A DNA stretch of 64,000 bases from Macrotrachela quadricornifera (GCA_022393335.1 JAJEKB010021580.1:30772-94771), one strand, 5' to 3'; counted from the stretch's first letter, positions 23,564-37,268 are shown. Numbers and translations: made by a program. Notes: generated by a model from the letters alone, not told the origin.

Positions 23564-25378
23564 ATGTCATCGATTTGGATGGATGTTCCCACTTTACAAA
23601 TCAATGGAAATCAACTACACAACTTGATCAGTTTTCTTAACCAACATCAACAAACTTTGAAAGAATTTGGTGCAATCAAAATTCAGCTGGACGCTAATTG
23701 TAAAGTAGCTTTAAAGAAAGGACGAAAAAATATTATATTACGGCCAGTTACAGAACAGATTGTAAATATAAGTAAAGATGAACCTATCTACATTGTGCAA
23801 GAAGTTAATCGTATTGACGAATCTACTCAAGAAACGTCATCGATAACAGATGAATGTCAGTTTTGGTCTTCGTTATCACGCTCTAACAATAAACGACACC
23901 GTATAAATACTTCGGTACTGCATGATGCTAGTTTTTTCTTAAAGAAAAAGATGTCTCGCTCATATTTTAACATCCATCGTTTATCTAATCAGTCACTTAT
24001 GAAGTCAATTGGTAGCAAAGTAACGGATAGATTCGTTCCATCTATTAGAAGGGCACATGGACCTGGTACAATTTTTCCTTTAGCTTCTGCACAACAGCAT
24101 CTGTTTTCACTTTATTACCATCATGAAGGTGGTCTACATCGCTGGTATATTATTCCTCATCGTGAACGAATATCTCTACAAACAATAATTGATAAACAAA
24201 ATTCATCCATTTGTCTTGATCATGGACGAATATTAATTTGTCCTTCGATGCTAGACAAATATCATATTCGTTATCATCGAATTATTCAACATCCAAACGA
24301 ATTGGTGATTTTATCAACTGGAACTCTAGCACAAAGTTTCACAGAAGATGCCAGCTGGAGTGAATCTATCGAGTTTGCTTTACCTAATTGGATTCAAGAT
24401 AATCATGCAAACATACCGCTTTGTCGGTGCAATATTTCTCAAAACACTTTGCCCGAAACAATTGATGTTACCTTATTTCGACATGAACTTGTGCAACAAT
24501 ATACTACTTCGGACCTCAATATTATTACTACTGATAAATCATTAGTTCTGAAAGGTTCATAACTTCATTTATAGTAGTCTTTTTTACTATCCTATATGTT
24601 TTTAGATAATAATGATATGGACATGGTCAATATATCAAGATCAAATACTACTACTATCAATTCAACTAACGGTATCTAATATTTTCAAATCCTCTAATAT
24701 GTCTAACTATACTATTGAACTATTTGACTAATCTTCTCTGAAGTTTAATGTGGTAACTACGAAATAGATGTTTTTTATTGGTATAGATCGTCTCATAAAT
24801 AATGTTGAAAGGCATTACGCTTGATGAAAATATAGAAATCGAGTTTTTTTTATCCTCATTGAAAGATCTGCGAATTATTTATTCTTCAAGCTTCTGGTTT
24901 TTCAATTGTTCAATATACTCTTATTGTGTAAGTAAAATCAAGACTATCGTCAAATTTGAAATGATCGAAAAATAAATGATTTATAGTTTTGTTTGATGAA
25001 AGTTGAACAAAAAAAAACTAGATTTGTCTGTTTTGTGAGACTGATCCATATCAATAAAAACTTGGCGTTTCCAGCTATCGTTTGAAAGAAAATTAATTAA
25101 TTAGTTTTGTCAAATAAAAAAGCGATAGAAATTTACTTTCATGCTGACCTTTTGAGATATCCTGCAGAATTTTTTTTGTAACATAATGACTTTTTATTTT
25201 ACTGTATTTGATTTTTTGAATGAATCCATTGATTCTAAATCATAATTTAGCTGAAAACATGATTGTCACGAATACGAAACTCATCATGCCACTGGAACCA
25301 ATTGTATCACCATCTATCAACAGCTACTTTTCAGAAGGAGAAAACAATGCTCAAGTACAATATGAAGTATTGGAGTGA
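23564..25378 (+). CDS. JmjC-fold protein lacking the iron-binding residues (probable pseudo-enzyme)
   Basis: Exons are 23564-24554, 24606-24671 and 25251-25378, joined in frame by a 51-bp and a 579-bp GT-AG intron, giving about 394 residues from the ATG at 23564. Residues ~175-280 resemble the second half of a Jumonji C domain as in KDM4/KDM5: SLYYHHEGGLHRWYIIP, then ICPSMLDKYHIRYHRIIQHP, NELVILSTGTLAQSF and SESIEFALPNWI. In active demethylases iron is held by an HxD/E pair before this region and by a His in the Y-H-A-G-F segment. Here the equivalents read ASAQ and LAQSF, so the residues are absent. The alignment is from memory. No JmjN, PHD or zinc finger is obvious. The stop at 25376-25378 overlaps a good splice donor (GTGAGT at 25375), so a further exon is possible. 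It is probably a non-catalytic reader or scaffold. Confidence 0.65.
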
Positions 25379-25559
25379 GTAAAACACACTCGAAGAAATT
25401 TATTTTTAGAATAATCAGAGTACAAAGAAATAATTCATGCATGAGAATAGGATTTGAGATTAAGAGAGACATAAACGCCTACACTTATGTACTTTTTGCA
25501 GTATGAATCATAATGTATCTATGCTATAATTTTCATGAATTTGATTTGAGTCAATCAAA

Positions 25560-26450
25560 AGAAACAGAACTTTATTCCCACTAATGGAAAAAGGATTATG
25601 CGTCGAGCAGATACCACAAAAAAAAACGAGTTGATGTTTATTCATGTGTTCGGGTAGGTATTACATGAATATATATTGATAATAGTTTTTCATAAAACTT
25701 GATTAAAAGGTAATCGAGGATGATGAGTCCAAATCTGATGTCAGTTTTAATTAAGTGTTATCTGATTATTAGTTAATTATTAATATTTCCAATAAAACTT
25801 CACCAAAGATCTTGCGTGATGAAAACCTAGAATCTAGGATTAATTTCTCCCTTCTACTGAAAGCAATATAATCTCTCTACTGAAAGAAGAATTATGCGCC
25901 GAGAAGATGCCAAAAAAATGAGCTGATGTTTGTTCGTTCGTTTTTCATTTGGTGGGTATTGATACCTGTTTTCGATAAAACTAGACCAAAGGGTAATAGA
26001 GGGTGCAGAATCTAACTCTGTATTTAGTTTTTGGTTATCATTAACTAATTTTTAACGAATTAATAATTGATAGACATTAATTATTAATATTGGCTAAAAA
26101 ATTTCATCAAAGGGTAGTCTAGGATGTTAATCGAAATCTGTAGTAAGCTTTTGATTGTCATCACTAAGCATTAATCATTAATAATTCTTTCTACTGAAAG
26201 GAGGGTTGTACATCAAGGAGTTACTGGGAAAAAAAACGAGCAAAATGTTTGTTCATATGTCTACTCGCTTGGTAATTATTAATATTTTTCATAAAACTTA
26301 ACTAAAGGTAATCAAAGGTGGAAATCTGAATCTATGATGAGTTTTTGTTAATTATTAGTTATTTAGTTTTATCTGCCAGAAAGAGGGTTATGTGTGAAGT
26401 AGTCACAGCGATTAAACGTTCGTTCGCTCATTCATCGGTTTGATTGTTGT
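25560..26450. repeat. degenerate long tandem repeat related to the dispersed module
   Basis: At least four diverged copies of a ~200-300-bp unit. Each has ATTATGCG-CGAG-AGAT-CCA followed by AAAA-GAG-TGATGTTTGTTC, then TTCATAAAACTT-A--AAAGGTAATC, then AATCTGATGTCAGTTTT or a variant and a TTATTAATTAATA-rich end. The AAACTT..AAAGGTAATC and TCTGATGTCAGTTT phrases link it to 15.23-15.43 kb and to 42.4-42.55 and 45.6-45.76 kb. Confidence 0.7.
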
Positions 26451-27240
26451 GGAAAGAAAGAAAATAAATATAATTTTGATAATAACTTCATTACTGAATG
26501 TGGTAAACCACCTAATCACATGTTTTCTATATGTAGCTGTAGTCTAATGGAGATCTGAACTAGCGGATTCCAGCGAATGAAACCTTTTTTTTTCATAAGC
26601 ACTGCGGAACATAAATCGGTTTATTATATTCTTATGTGCGCGAATATGACAAAGGGAAAGATCCTTTGGTTTGGAACGCACCTTCTTGTCGGATATGGGT
26701 GATGTTTTGAAATTCAATATCTCATGAAGGAAACGTTCATTTTATATCTATGAACTCTAAATACGTCAACTAAATTATGATGGTAGTAACCGACTTTCAG
26801 TTGAAAGTTTAGCGACGTTTGCGTCGCGTTACCTTCTTTTAAGAACTAGATAACTAAAGAATGTTTTCAGATAGCTAAGCGGTAGTTTGTAGCAAAAATC
26901 TTGATAACAAGGATACTTTTGATGCATATTATTGAGATCAGATGTATGAAACATTGCTTGGGTAGACTTCTGTGTTTCTGCGATGTAACCTTTTTGCAGA
27001 ATCTCTAACACCCTAGCATCTACTAGTCTGAAGTATCAAAAATGAAATATTCATTTCTCCATTATAATACGGTTACATGGTTTAAGTATTAGCGATGGTA
27101 ACTTGAGAATATGAAAGGTTCACAATCATTGATGGCGGCTTAGTCAATCGAATTATATCTCTATTCTGAACTATTTCAAATGTCGAAAGACGACAATTTG
27201 CACGAAAAAGACTACGTCGGACTATTTAATAAGACATTAA
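26451..27240. other. intergenic, nothing firm
   Basis: A minus-strand frame (27011-26829, about 60 codons) has ordinary composition but no domain or splice context. Otherwise nothing is seen. Confidence 0.35.
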
Positions 27241-30181
27241 GAGTAGATTTCTGAGAGACTCAGACAATCGTGATACAATGACATATCAAATTTTGCTGAT
27301 TTTTTTATGGTTGAAAGGAAGCATTGATGTAAGTATCCCACTAAAATTTCAGTCTTATCGGACCACTTCTTCCAAGTTAAAAAATCGAAATAGGAACAAA
27401 ATTTTTGAAATTTTTTACTAATGATTTTTTATGTGATATTTTTTAGTAAAAACGATTTTTCTACTACTACTTTCTTTTTGGCTTTTGACTTTTTATTTTT
27501 CATTCATAACTACAAAGGTGTCATACCTCTGTGTACAAAATTTGAGAAATTTCCAGCGATGTTTACGGATTCTGAAAGTGTCACAAGAAAGCTCTATATT
27601 GATGTTTTTTATGAAAATGTTGACCTACTGCATTCTATACGGCAACAGCTGATCGTGCTAATATTCCTACTATTGGTAGAATATGCCAAGGGATATTACT
27701 CATAAATTTTTTACCTTTGGTCTCTGAAAGAAAGGGGTACTTTTCGTCATGACTCATCAGATCTTATATTGGTGTATATATATTCACTTCCAACGGATTT
27801 TTCGCAACTAAAGCAAATATATCGAATACGAAGCTCTTATACATATATATATAAATGATATATGCTCCTCTCAGTTTCTCCCATTATTTATGACTGTAAC
27901 GGAAAATATTTCTAATAGATAAATATAAGTTGAGAGAAGACAAATGGTTCAGAACGTTTGAACAACATGGAAACGTTATGATTTATTGATTAATAATAAG
28001 AGAAATAATTACACATAATAATGAAAAAGGTAATAAATGGACACAGCGAAATATTCTTTTTATTCTACTTAAATGCATATACATTAATTAACGCACTTCA
28101 GGTTCAGACTCTTATTCGGTCTTCAAGTTTCAATAACAATTCAATATGACTTCTTTTCAAAATGAACTTGTATTTTAAAATACATCCAACTCTGTCTTGT
28201 TATACGTATTGACTCTAAATTATCGACAAGTAACTACTGAGGCTAGACGCAACTATCTCCTATTAACCACTGTACACAACTATTAACTGTTATTGACTGT
28301 CGTCTTCTAGAACATCCTAGAGAGATATGCAAGTAGAAAACGAGAGAAAGAATGAGAGAGAGAGAGATTGAGAAAAATGTATAAAGCCAAAATATGCCGA
28401 AAGAAAAAGAAAAAGGCAATAGGAACTAGAGTGGTAAAAGATCAAGTAATATCAAAATAGATAAATGAGTGTGCCATACAAAAGACTGTCGTCTATTTTC
28501 TTGGTACAATGACTATTCATTCTTCAACTAATATAAATAAAATAAGAATGTGAAATACACATTTATTTATGTACTGTTATATACACACATGTCAAAGTTA
28601 ACAAATTAACATTTAAACTTCATGAGTGATATGAAAGTTTATATTATATCTACCACTAATCTCCTCAATAAATGAAGCTATGTTTAGTATCTATAACGTT
28701 CATTAGGTCCAGAATCTCTACGAAAACTTGTCAGATGGGATTTACTCATTTATTCACTTCTATTTTTTATAAAATTTAATATTGAAAATTCAATCTGAAT
28801 AGAACTAATGTGCATTAATATACTTGAATGAAGTATAATAAATATAATACCGAGCGTACCGAAAGTTTTGCGACATTTCTTATTGTCTTGCGTATCCCGA
28901 TAGAGGTAATATATAAGAGTCTGATGTTTTTTTTTCAAAAGATACATTATTAAAAGCTCTAAAAGGATGTTAATAACAAATCTCAAATAGTTTGAATTAA
29001 TAGTCTTGTTAATGCACAAAATGCAAGATCTATATGATAGTACTTTGTCTCACTGCTACTCAGAGAAAAATTGATGCTTTTCAGAACATTTTTCGGTTCT
29101 GTATTGCATCTGCAAGTCGAACTTTCGAAAAAAGATTCTGTAGACAAAAAAAATTTTGGAAGTTTCTACAGAATCTTTTTTCGGGAGTTCGATCTGCGAA
29201 TACAATACAGAACTAAAAAAGATTCTGACAGATACTCAATTTTTCCCGAGTGCCATGAGTAGGTCTATCTAAACTGAATGATTAGATTCATATTGGAAAT
29301 CAAAACATGTTTTATTCGCTTCTCATTGTACTGATGACAATGGGACAGAGTACTATCATAAAGGTCTTCGATTTTATGCATGAAAAAAATCCATAAATAC
29401 AAACCATTCGACATTTATAAGTATCATTCTTGTAGAGGTTTTAATGGCAGATCTTTTAAAAATAGTTCAAACTTATCCCTTACCTAGGCCAAGATGCATG
29501 CGAAAAAAGAAATGTTGGAAACCTTTTGGTACACTTGGTATATTGGAAGAAACTGAGAGGAGCATATATCATTTATATATATGTACAAGAGTTTCGTATT
29601 CGATATATTTGCTTTAGTTACGAAAAACCTGTTGGAAGTGAATATACATACCAATATAAGATCTGATGAGTCATGACGAAAAGTACTCCTTTGTTTCAGA
29701 GACCAAAGCTAAAAAATTGATGAGTAATATTCCTTGGCATATTCTATCAATAGTAGGAATATAAGGACGAGCAGTTGTTGCTGCATAGAATGCGATAGGT
29801 CAACGTTTTCATAAAAAACATCAATATAGAGCTTTCTTGTGACGCTTTCAGAATCCGTAAACATCGCTGGAAATTTCTCAAATTTTGTATGCAGAAGCAT
29901 AACACCTTTGTAGTTATGAACAAAAAAATAAAAAGTCAAAAGGCCAAAAGAAAGTAGTAGAAAAATCGTTTTTACTAAAAAATCTCACATAAAAAATCAT
30001 TAGTAAAAATTTTCAAAAATTTGACTCCTATTTCGATTTTTTTACCTTGTAAGAAGTGGTCCAATAAGGCTGAAATTTTAGTGGGATACTTACATCGATG
30101 CTTTCTCTCAACCATAAAAAAACCAGCAAAATTTGATATGTCATTGTATCATGATCATCTGAGTCTCTCAGAAACCTACTC
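27241..30181. mobile_element. 2.9-kb fold-back element with ~640-bp arms
   Basis: Left arm 27241-~27889 and right arm ~29545-30181 are inverted copies with high identity; shared blocks include TCTGAGAGACTCAGA, GATACAATGACATATCAAA, TTTACGGATTCTGAAAG and TCATGACGAAAAGTAC. The arms enclose 1.65 kb of AT-rich sequence with no gene. An equivalent frame of ~90 codons stays open in both arms (27421-27705 plus; 29939-29709 minus) with mostly conservative differences, but it is hydrophobic/aromatic-rich and has no known domain. I found no clear target duplication. Confidence 0.8.
29094..29216. repeat. short near-perfect palindrome (123 bp) in the fold-back's spacer
   Basis: GTTCTGTATTGCATCTGCAA at 29094 is mirrored by the complement ending at 29214. 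AAAAAAGATTCTGTAGA is mirrored by TCTACAGAATCTTTTTT nearer the centre. It would fold into a ~50-bp stem. It is a likely MITE nested in the large element. Confidence 0.8.
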
Positions 30182-30704
30182 GTAGACACTAGAAACGTGG
30201 TGTATTAGTTACATTTTTTGACTACCTGAACTTCTTGCAATTCCTCGTCCTTCGAAACATACTCAATTCGAGAGGTTACCTCCTTATGATTCTTCTTACA
30301 TGCATGATAGAAATAACCTCAAGTGCTTACATACAGATCAGCGTCTTAAACTGAATGATAGGAATAAATAATAATGTCTTATTATTATGAAAAAAGTATG
30401 TTTTCAACTATGCGCTGTTGAAATGGAGTCAATAATCAACAAATGTCGATTCAAAAAGAAATTAAAAATTATAGAAATAGTTTACTTCCAAAAATCATTT
30501 TTCTTCAATAGAATCAGCTCATTCATCTCTATGAATAACCGATTTTTATTAATCATTAACAGAGTTAGATCTGAACATATAATGATTATTATTTCTTAGA
30601 TTTTGTTAGAATATAGAGTTTGCTTGATGCTACGTTTCTTTAATTCTTTTGTTATTCTTTGCAACACGTAGTGTTATAGTATATCTTAACTATAAATATG
30701 CTAC
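30182..30704. other. upstream region of the RRM gene, first exon not located
   Basis: The first clear exon of the next gene has no in-frame ATG near its start and is preceded by a TTTTTTAG acceptor, so at least one upstream coding exon should lie here. ATGTCTTATTATTATGAAAA at about 30373, followed by a GTATGT donor, is a candidate, but its phase does not fit the next exon. Confidence 0.35.
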
Positions 30705-33452
30705 TGATAAGTTTTTTAGGTCTGGCAATTGTTATTGGCTGTCATCGGGTGACCCATCGGTGACTTCAAGTAAGAGAAAAACGAAGCGTCAAACGAACAA
30801 CTCTTTTTCGAAATCATATACCTCTCATTTAGATCAAGATTTAATGGATATCTGTCCCTCTTCTTTCATTACTGAAGAGGAGGAACAGGCTATTTTCGAT
30901 TATGCATCCAAATTATTTTCAAGCTCATCAGGATCTGAACCATCGGCAAGTTATAATAACTTTCCAAACGATGAACCTTTTGCATCGCCATCCTTTACAA
31001 TTTCTCCTGGAGTACAAGCTGAGAATCCAGTAACCTTAGTTAAAGAAAATGTCACTCGGTTATCCTCTCAACCATCATTATCGTCAACTATGTGTCATAC
31101 GATCTTGGTTTCTCACTTACCCATCACTGTAGGTAATCAATGGCTCCGCACAATGTTTCCTGGATGTCGCAAGATATTCTTCAAGAAAAACTACTGGAAC
31201 AAGAACTTCAGGTTGTAGAAGCGTTAGTATTGAATAATGAGTTATTTTTTTTGTTTTTCTTAACTAGATCTGCGCTTATTGAACATCGAAATTACATCGA
31301 TGCTCAGAGAAACTTATCAGCGTTCCTTGCCTCGCCTCCCTCAAATCCAATGCTCTCTGGTATTCAAGCCCGTCACGCAACAGAAACGAAGAAGAAGGCA
31401 AAATTAAAGTCCATCTCTTATTTGGAAGAAGGTGAGTTTCGAATCTGACTGAACTGATTTCGATTTTCATATGTTTCAATAATCTTATTTGAAAATGATT
31501 ATAATTGGTGAAATTTACATTCATGTTCTTCTCCATAATGGAAGGATGAGTTTTTACAATTTTTTGATTGATTGGATTGTTCCTAATTCAGATTTATTGT
31601 ACTATAGCTCCCGTCGATGCATTAAAGTAGGAAGGCGGATAACAAAGATATGCAGTTCTCATTCAATAAGATTGATTCCCGTTTCGACTAATCAAATTAG
31701 GCTCATTTTTTCTAACGATTAACCATTACCTGTTCAATGTCGCGCAGGATGAACATTGACTAAATTATAACAGACAGATAGTCAGATGTGCGAACATAAA
31801 CTCATTCTTTATTTCTGAATAAATAGATAACTTCTTGAGTTGTACAACTATATCAAATCAGTATTTTCAATTGATTGCTTTGCTATGTTCCCGTGCGAAT
31901 GGTATCCGTTTCTATTAGACGATAAAGACTTAATGAATCTTCCTTTTAGGTTTCTTGTCGACAATTGAGAGTAGTTGCTTTGTCTTATTCTAACCAATCC
32001 AACTTATTCTCTAATCTTCCAAGAAGAAGTCAGAAACAACCTGATTGACTTTCGATATGGGAAGTTATCGTTCGTATAGCAAGAAACAAGTAACTGCTTG
32101 CTTAGTCCTTACTTGATAATCAGTAGCTAGTGTCGCTGACTATCATCAGATTGACTGAAAGGAAGCAAGAAGAGCTGATTGGTTGAAACGAGAACTAGTT
32201 GTGTGGTGTACGAACTACATACATCTGTCAGCTGACGTGCCACTTTTATAACTCAATAAGTAATACTATACAGTCATTTTGGGTTGGATACAATCAGATG
32301 AATCAAAAAATTGTGAGAACTCGTTCTTTTTTAATGAAAAACAGCATTATCTCAAGTCATATCAATGAATATTATTTTTCATTACAACTTCAACAAATTG
32401 CAATGGCGATTGTAACCCATTAGGATAAATTCTAAAATTGCAACTCATAAGAATTGAAGTTGGGTCGCCTTTAACGTATAGAACTACAATATCTGTATAT
32501 CTTTTACCAAAGAGTGCTAAACGATTTCTGTTTAATTGTATGCTAGAAAGAAAAGTTATCATCATCGACTAGTTGCATTATCGAATAACAGAAAACTTGT
32601 CAACTGGATTTTCGCTCAAAGAGAGCTTATTTGGTGAAAACGATAATTTTTTATAAAGTTTAACGAAAAACATTCAGAGATAAGGAATTCGAATCCATAT
32701 GTAATTTGTCATATTTTCAAGTCCATTTTTCGAGCTCATGAAAGCTTAGATTGAGTAAATACCAAAATTGGGTAGAATGTCACTGAACGTATTGAAAATT
32801 TATCTACATAGGCTGAATAAAAAACTCAGATTATGTCTACTGTAAGACATTTTAAAGTGCAGAAATATAATAGTTTCCTCTTGTCAAAATATCTTCAGAA
32901 TATCTCCGTTCTTTCACGTTGTTTGATGATGCAACTGGTTGAAAACAGCAACTACGATTTTCTAGAATCTAATTAAATACACATCGCTTATTATTTATCA
33001 TTTAGTCGGAAAATGGAGATAGAAATAGTAATAATAAATGTGATACTTCTACTGGCTTAGAGTGCGGAGAGTAAATAACTAATTGTTTCTTCGACATATA
33101 TAGGCTCATATAGTGATTGTGATCTTCATGTGGGACAAATTCCTGGTTCGGTCAGTCGTGACCAGTTGCAACAGCTCTTTCCTCAAGCGACTTCGATCAA
33201 TTATCGACCGGGTAAAACCACAGGCAACCAAGTCAAACTAGGGTATGATATGGCTAATAGTGTTATTTACAACTTTCTATATTTGTTTTCGCTAATACTA
33301 GATTTGCCTTTCTTCATTTTGATGATATTCTTGCGGCTACTCAAGTGATAGAACACAAAGACCAGTATCACATTCACAATCAATTTCTTTCAATCTCCTA
33401 TAAACTCTTGAACAATACAACACTCGAGATCGATCCCGATGGACAATCATAA
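30705..33452 (+). CDS. protein with two RRM-like RNA-binding domains
   Basis: Readable exons are about 30720-31211, 31268-31431, 33104-33242 and 33302-33452 (TAA). The junction codons restore frame at each GT-AG intron (56, 1672 and 59 bp). The N-terminal region is Ser-rich and basic, with an acidic stretch (SFITEEEEQAIFDYASKLF). The first RRM-like fold has an RNP2-like strand (TILVSHLPI) and, after the first intron, a weaker RNP1-like strand (FRSALIEH). The second is clearer: RNP2 in DLHVGQIPG, helix SRDQLQQLFP, and RNP1 KLGFAFLHFDD formed exactly across the last intron. It ends LEIDPDGQS. The architecture suggests single-stranded RNA binding. The true start, and any small exon within the 1.7-kb intron, are unresolved. 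I cannot assign an orthologue. Confidence 0.7.
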
Positions 33453-36136
33453 TTAGACTATGTGCTGGTCAGAAACTGTTCTAATCATCATCTTTATTTT
33501 TCTTTTGTATAATATACTCTAACAAGCGATATGTACAAAAATGTTTCACATAATTCGAATAATAAAATGCTAGTTTATATAACACAGAAGAGGTACCGAT
33601 AAATACTAGAGTAATAGAAATCGCAATGAACGGGCATTAAAGGAGTACAATAGTATGCTTCTCCTGAAGCTAGTTGTTGACTGCTCAGGATCTCTTCTAT
33701 CATATTCAAAGATGATTTGGCAAATATTTTCAAATAGGAATAGACGTATCAGTATTTATTTCATTTTGTATTATATTATATAACAATAGATGCGAATGCT
33801 TTCGAAGGAGTTCACACTTCATTTATTCACATTGTCAATAGTGACTTCAATAGTAATTATAAATGTTTCTAGGAGTATTATTTCGCAGATTTAATAATGG
33901 TCTTGCTTGTACGATTTGATGTTTCTGTCATAATAGTAGGATTTTTGTCGTTGTTAATATATGCTATAGCTGCCGTTTCAATCATTTTTTTTGCTTCATA
34001 GCCACGAAAAATAATAGCTCTGATCATCTCCAGTCTATTCAATAACGAGAAATCTGGTTAGAGGTTGTTGACAGCTCTGAACAACAGCATTGTTTGATGA
34101 ACTGAGTTCATTTTAGATAATTGTTCAAGTCTAGCTGAATAAAGTATGTATAACTTTTTGTCATCGATATCAGACTGGTAACTATCATTTTTTAAGGATA
34201 TTAAAAGCGCTACTCCTTAATTTTTCATGACTACTACGAAGCTATGTTTGTGATCTGTTAAGAATTACTTAGAGAAAATATATCTATAACTCTTCCATTC
34301 TTATCTATACCTATATCACTGTCACACCAGTAGTTAACTATTTAAGAATTTAAAGTTTCGAAAACATTCGATGAACTAAAAATCCATAATTTTTTTTACC
34401 TCTTTTTTCTCCTTTATTAACAACATTTCTGTCGATGTTTTACAAGTAGATGCTGAGTTTTGTGTGCATGCAATAGACTCTAGACAAACTTCTCCCTCCA
34501 CCATTCTTAACTTGCACAAATCTCAAGATGTGTCTATAGCACACAGCATTCTTTCTCAAGAAATTCATGTTTTTCATGCACATACCACAAGAAATTCGAT
34601 AAGGAGAGTGCGCTCTTTTATCATTAGTCGGTATGCAATGAGATAGATTAGAATATTGGTTCTCTCTATTGCCAAGTTTCAACAAGTATGTCAGCCACAA
34701 CCACTATTTTACTATAAAAAGATAGTGATTTTTTTACCATAAAATGCATTATTAACACAATCTCTGTGATAGTAAAATGTGAAACACATTAGAATTACTT
34801 ACATTGCGAATGAGAAAAAACCATTGTATTTATTATGATATCGAACGAGGTAGCCATTATCAAGATATCCAGCATCATCTTCTATTAATATGTGTCACGC
34901 TCCGGATAGAATAGAGTATGGTGGACAGTTGAGCGAGCCCATCAGTTTTTGAGATCTAAATCCATAACGAAGCTAATACTGAGGTCAGTATGGTACTGCA
35001 TCTAATTACGTCCTACATGTTGATTGAAAGCGAGGATCTATAATACAGTAGGTATCAAAAAGTACATTACATACGTAAATATCGCTAATATGATCATACA
35101 AGTAAAGTGTGTACTACTAATTAAGGATATAATTATATTCAATAGCTATTGTACACTGTACAGTGTTATATATTTACTGTAGATCACACGTCATTAATAT
35201 TTCCTGAAATTGTTTGTAATCTAACAAAAAATCAAAAACTTGTGTCCAACATTGAGAACAATAGTTAAGCATTAATAGTATGATTTGTTTTTTGGATTTG
35301 TTGAAGTTTCAATTGAGTTTTCATTTGTTATATACTAGATTGTGTAATACTCAGTCTTCGGTGAATACATTGTGTTTAATTCTTACTGAGATATGATAAT
35401 ATAAATGTAATATTTCAAGCATGATTCATCGTCAATATTTATATAGCTATTACTTATGTTTTTGCCGTACATAATGTTCTAAATAAAAAAATGAATATCA
35501 AAATATGTATCTCGTTAGAAATTCGCGTTGAATACTCTACTAGCCATAAGTCCGTCGCCCTCCTAAAGTACATCTATATTATAAGCTATTGACTTGAGAT
35601 TTGATTCGCTTGTATGTAATGAAAAATGCTGATCATATAGACGTCAGCTAGACATTAACTCAATGTAATAAGACAGAGTTATATATCATACATCGTCTCT
35701 ACATTGTATTGCATATATCTGAATAGGGAATCCCTTCAAAAGATAAAAAGCTTTAGAAGGAATCGGATGATTTCTGGAAGAATTATGACTATTTCAAGTT
35801 TTGATCGAAAAACATAATTTTTACTTAACGTCTCTTCCTGAAATAAAAGGATCGAGGCCTTCTATGATGTATCCGCATATCTTACTTTTTTTGCGAAAAA
35901 ATCGTCCTACCGCTATAGGGCATTTTTCAGAAACTTTCGCTTTAGACGGGACTTCTATTTAGGGAGGAATTTTTAATATGAGGAGACCTTCTAAACTGAG
36001 AGGGGAGCTTATGAGTTTTTTTGATTTTTCATTTCTACTACAATTAGTACACATATAGTTTAGTTTTTCTATAGTAACGTGAAGAAGAAGGAAGAAAGAG
36101 AAAGCAACGAGAGATAGTGTTCTTCGCTGACGTTGA
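33453..36136. other. intergenic, nothing recognised
   Basis: About 2.7 kb of AT-rich sequence. Short frames (34440-34700 minus, 34464-34646 plus, 35959-36312 minus) overlap on both strands without domain features and appear non-coding. I see no clear repeat structure. Confidence 0.45.
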
Positions 36137-36715
36137 CTAATACATATGATATTCGATAAAGAAATGATCGAAGCATAGAATTTTATTGCAATAACTGTAG
36201 CGTATGAACGAGAACGAATTGCAAGATATCGTATTACAATGCGATTGGTCAAATTTAAAGCAAACGTTTGCCATCGTTTGACACTGATTTGGTTGACTGT
36301 CAAGATAATCATTTTTATACCTCGCGAAACTTATCATAGGTTTATAGTCAGGAGACGATATTTGATTATGTATGAGCGAGTGTAGTCTAATGAGATTGTT
36401 TTGTTGAGCCACTTGGATATCAATCCCATCGAAAATGACTCTATTATAAATATGCCGAGCAATACCTTTCTACTCATGGTTAAAGAAAATGTCAAGAGGT
36501 TGAATTTTAGCTGCTATTTTCGGTGAAATTTCCATTCGTTTACAACTTTTCATTTTCTCATAGGTATATATCCCATTTTCTTTGAGTGGACTAGACCAAA
36601 AAAAATTCGTATAAGAATCAATGCTTGCTCGTTCAAAAATGACGAATAAACCCTCAAAGAGTTTATGGCAATGTGAACAATCCTTCATAGGTAGATTGAC
36701 CATAACGCTTATCAA
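36137..36715 (-). pseudogene. transposase relic (DDE-type C-terminal half) with in-frame TAG
   Basis: Read on the minus strand, 36715-36473 encodes KIAAKIQPLDIFFNHE, then TAG at 36472-36470, and continues in the same frame to 36137. The continuation has VIFDGIDIQVAQQNNLIRL, SLIHNQISSPDY, ISFARYKNDYL and a Cys-rich end (SYCNKILCFDHFFIEYH). The PLD(V/I) segment, the HNQ-SSP segment and the C-terminal C..C..HFF-EYH motif are those I recall from a widespread family of uncharacterised DDE transposase-like genes in invertebrates. The stop falls where relatives usually have an aromatic residue or Trp. The N-terminal catalytic part is missing, so it is a decayed fragment. Confidence 0.65.
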
Positions 36716-37268
36716 ACGATAGATATATAAGAGATGAGTGGGATATATGGGAGTGATATAAGCGTTTCTTATTCTACGATTTTAAAATAAGAGAACTGCC
36801 TTAAACGGATAACAGTTTATTATTAGATGGTATCAAGCTAAGGGAATTTTATTGTCTTGTTTGGCATATAAAGGGTGTTTTGAGAAGTTCTGAAGTTTTT
36901 TTAAAATGCATCATACTTGCTGATAATAAAAGCAAACTCTTTGAAACTTTACGATATGATTGTATATGCTTAGTACAAAATAACTACAAAGTTTCAGATT
37001 TATAGCTTTTAACATGGATGAGAGCCAATAACAACATTATCATGTGCTATTTTTTCAATTTTCTAGACCATCTCGGTTATTATTTTAAAAGTTACAATTA
37101 ATGAAAATAAAAAGAAATTCATAGTAACAGTTATCAATGTTCTCGTATTTGATTGTCATCTTGATCGATCACTAAGTTTAGTCGTGCTAGTATTTTATCC
37201 ATCATTTGTTGACATAATGAAACACGAAGTTTTTTCCATTCTTTATTAATGTCATTTTTTAGTTGTTC
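36716..37268. other. intergenic, nothing recognised
   Basis: AT-rich spacer between the transposase relic and a hAT-like element. Confidence 0.4.
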
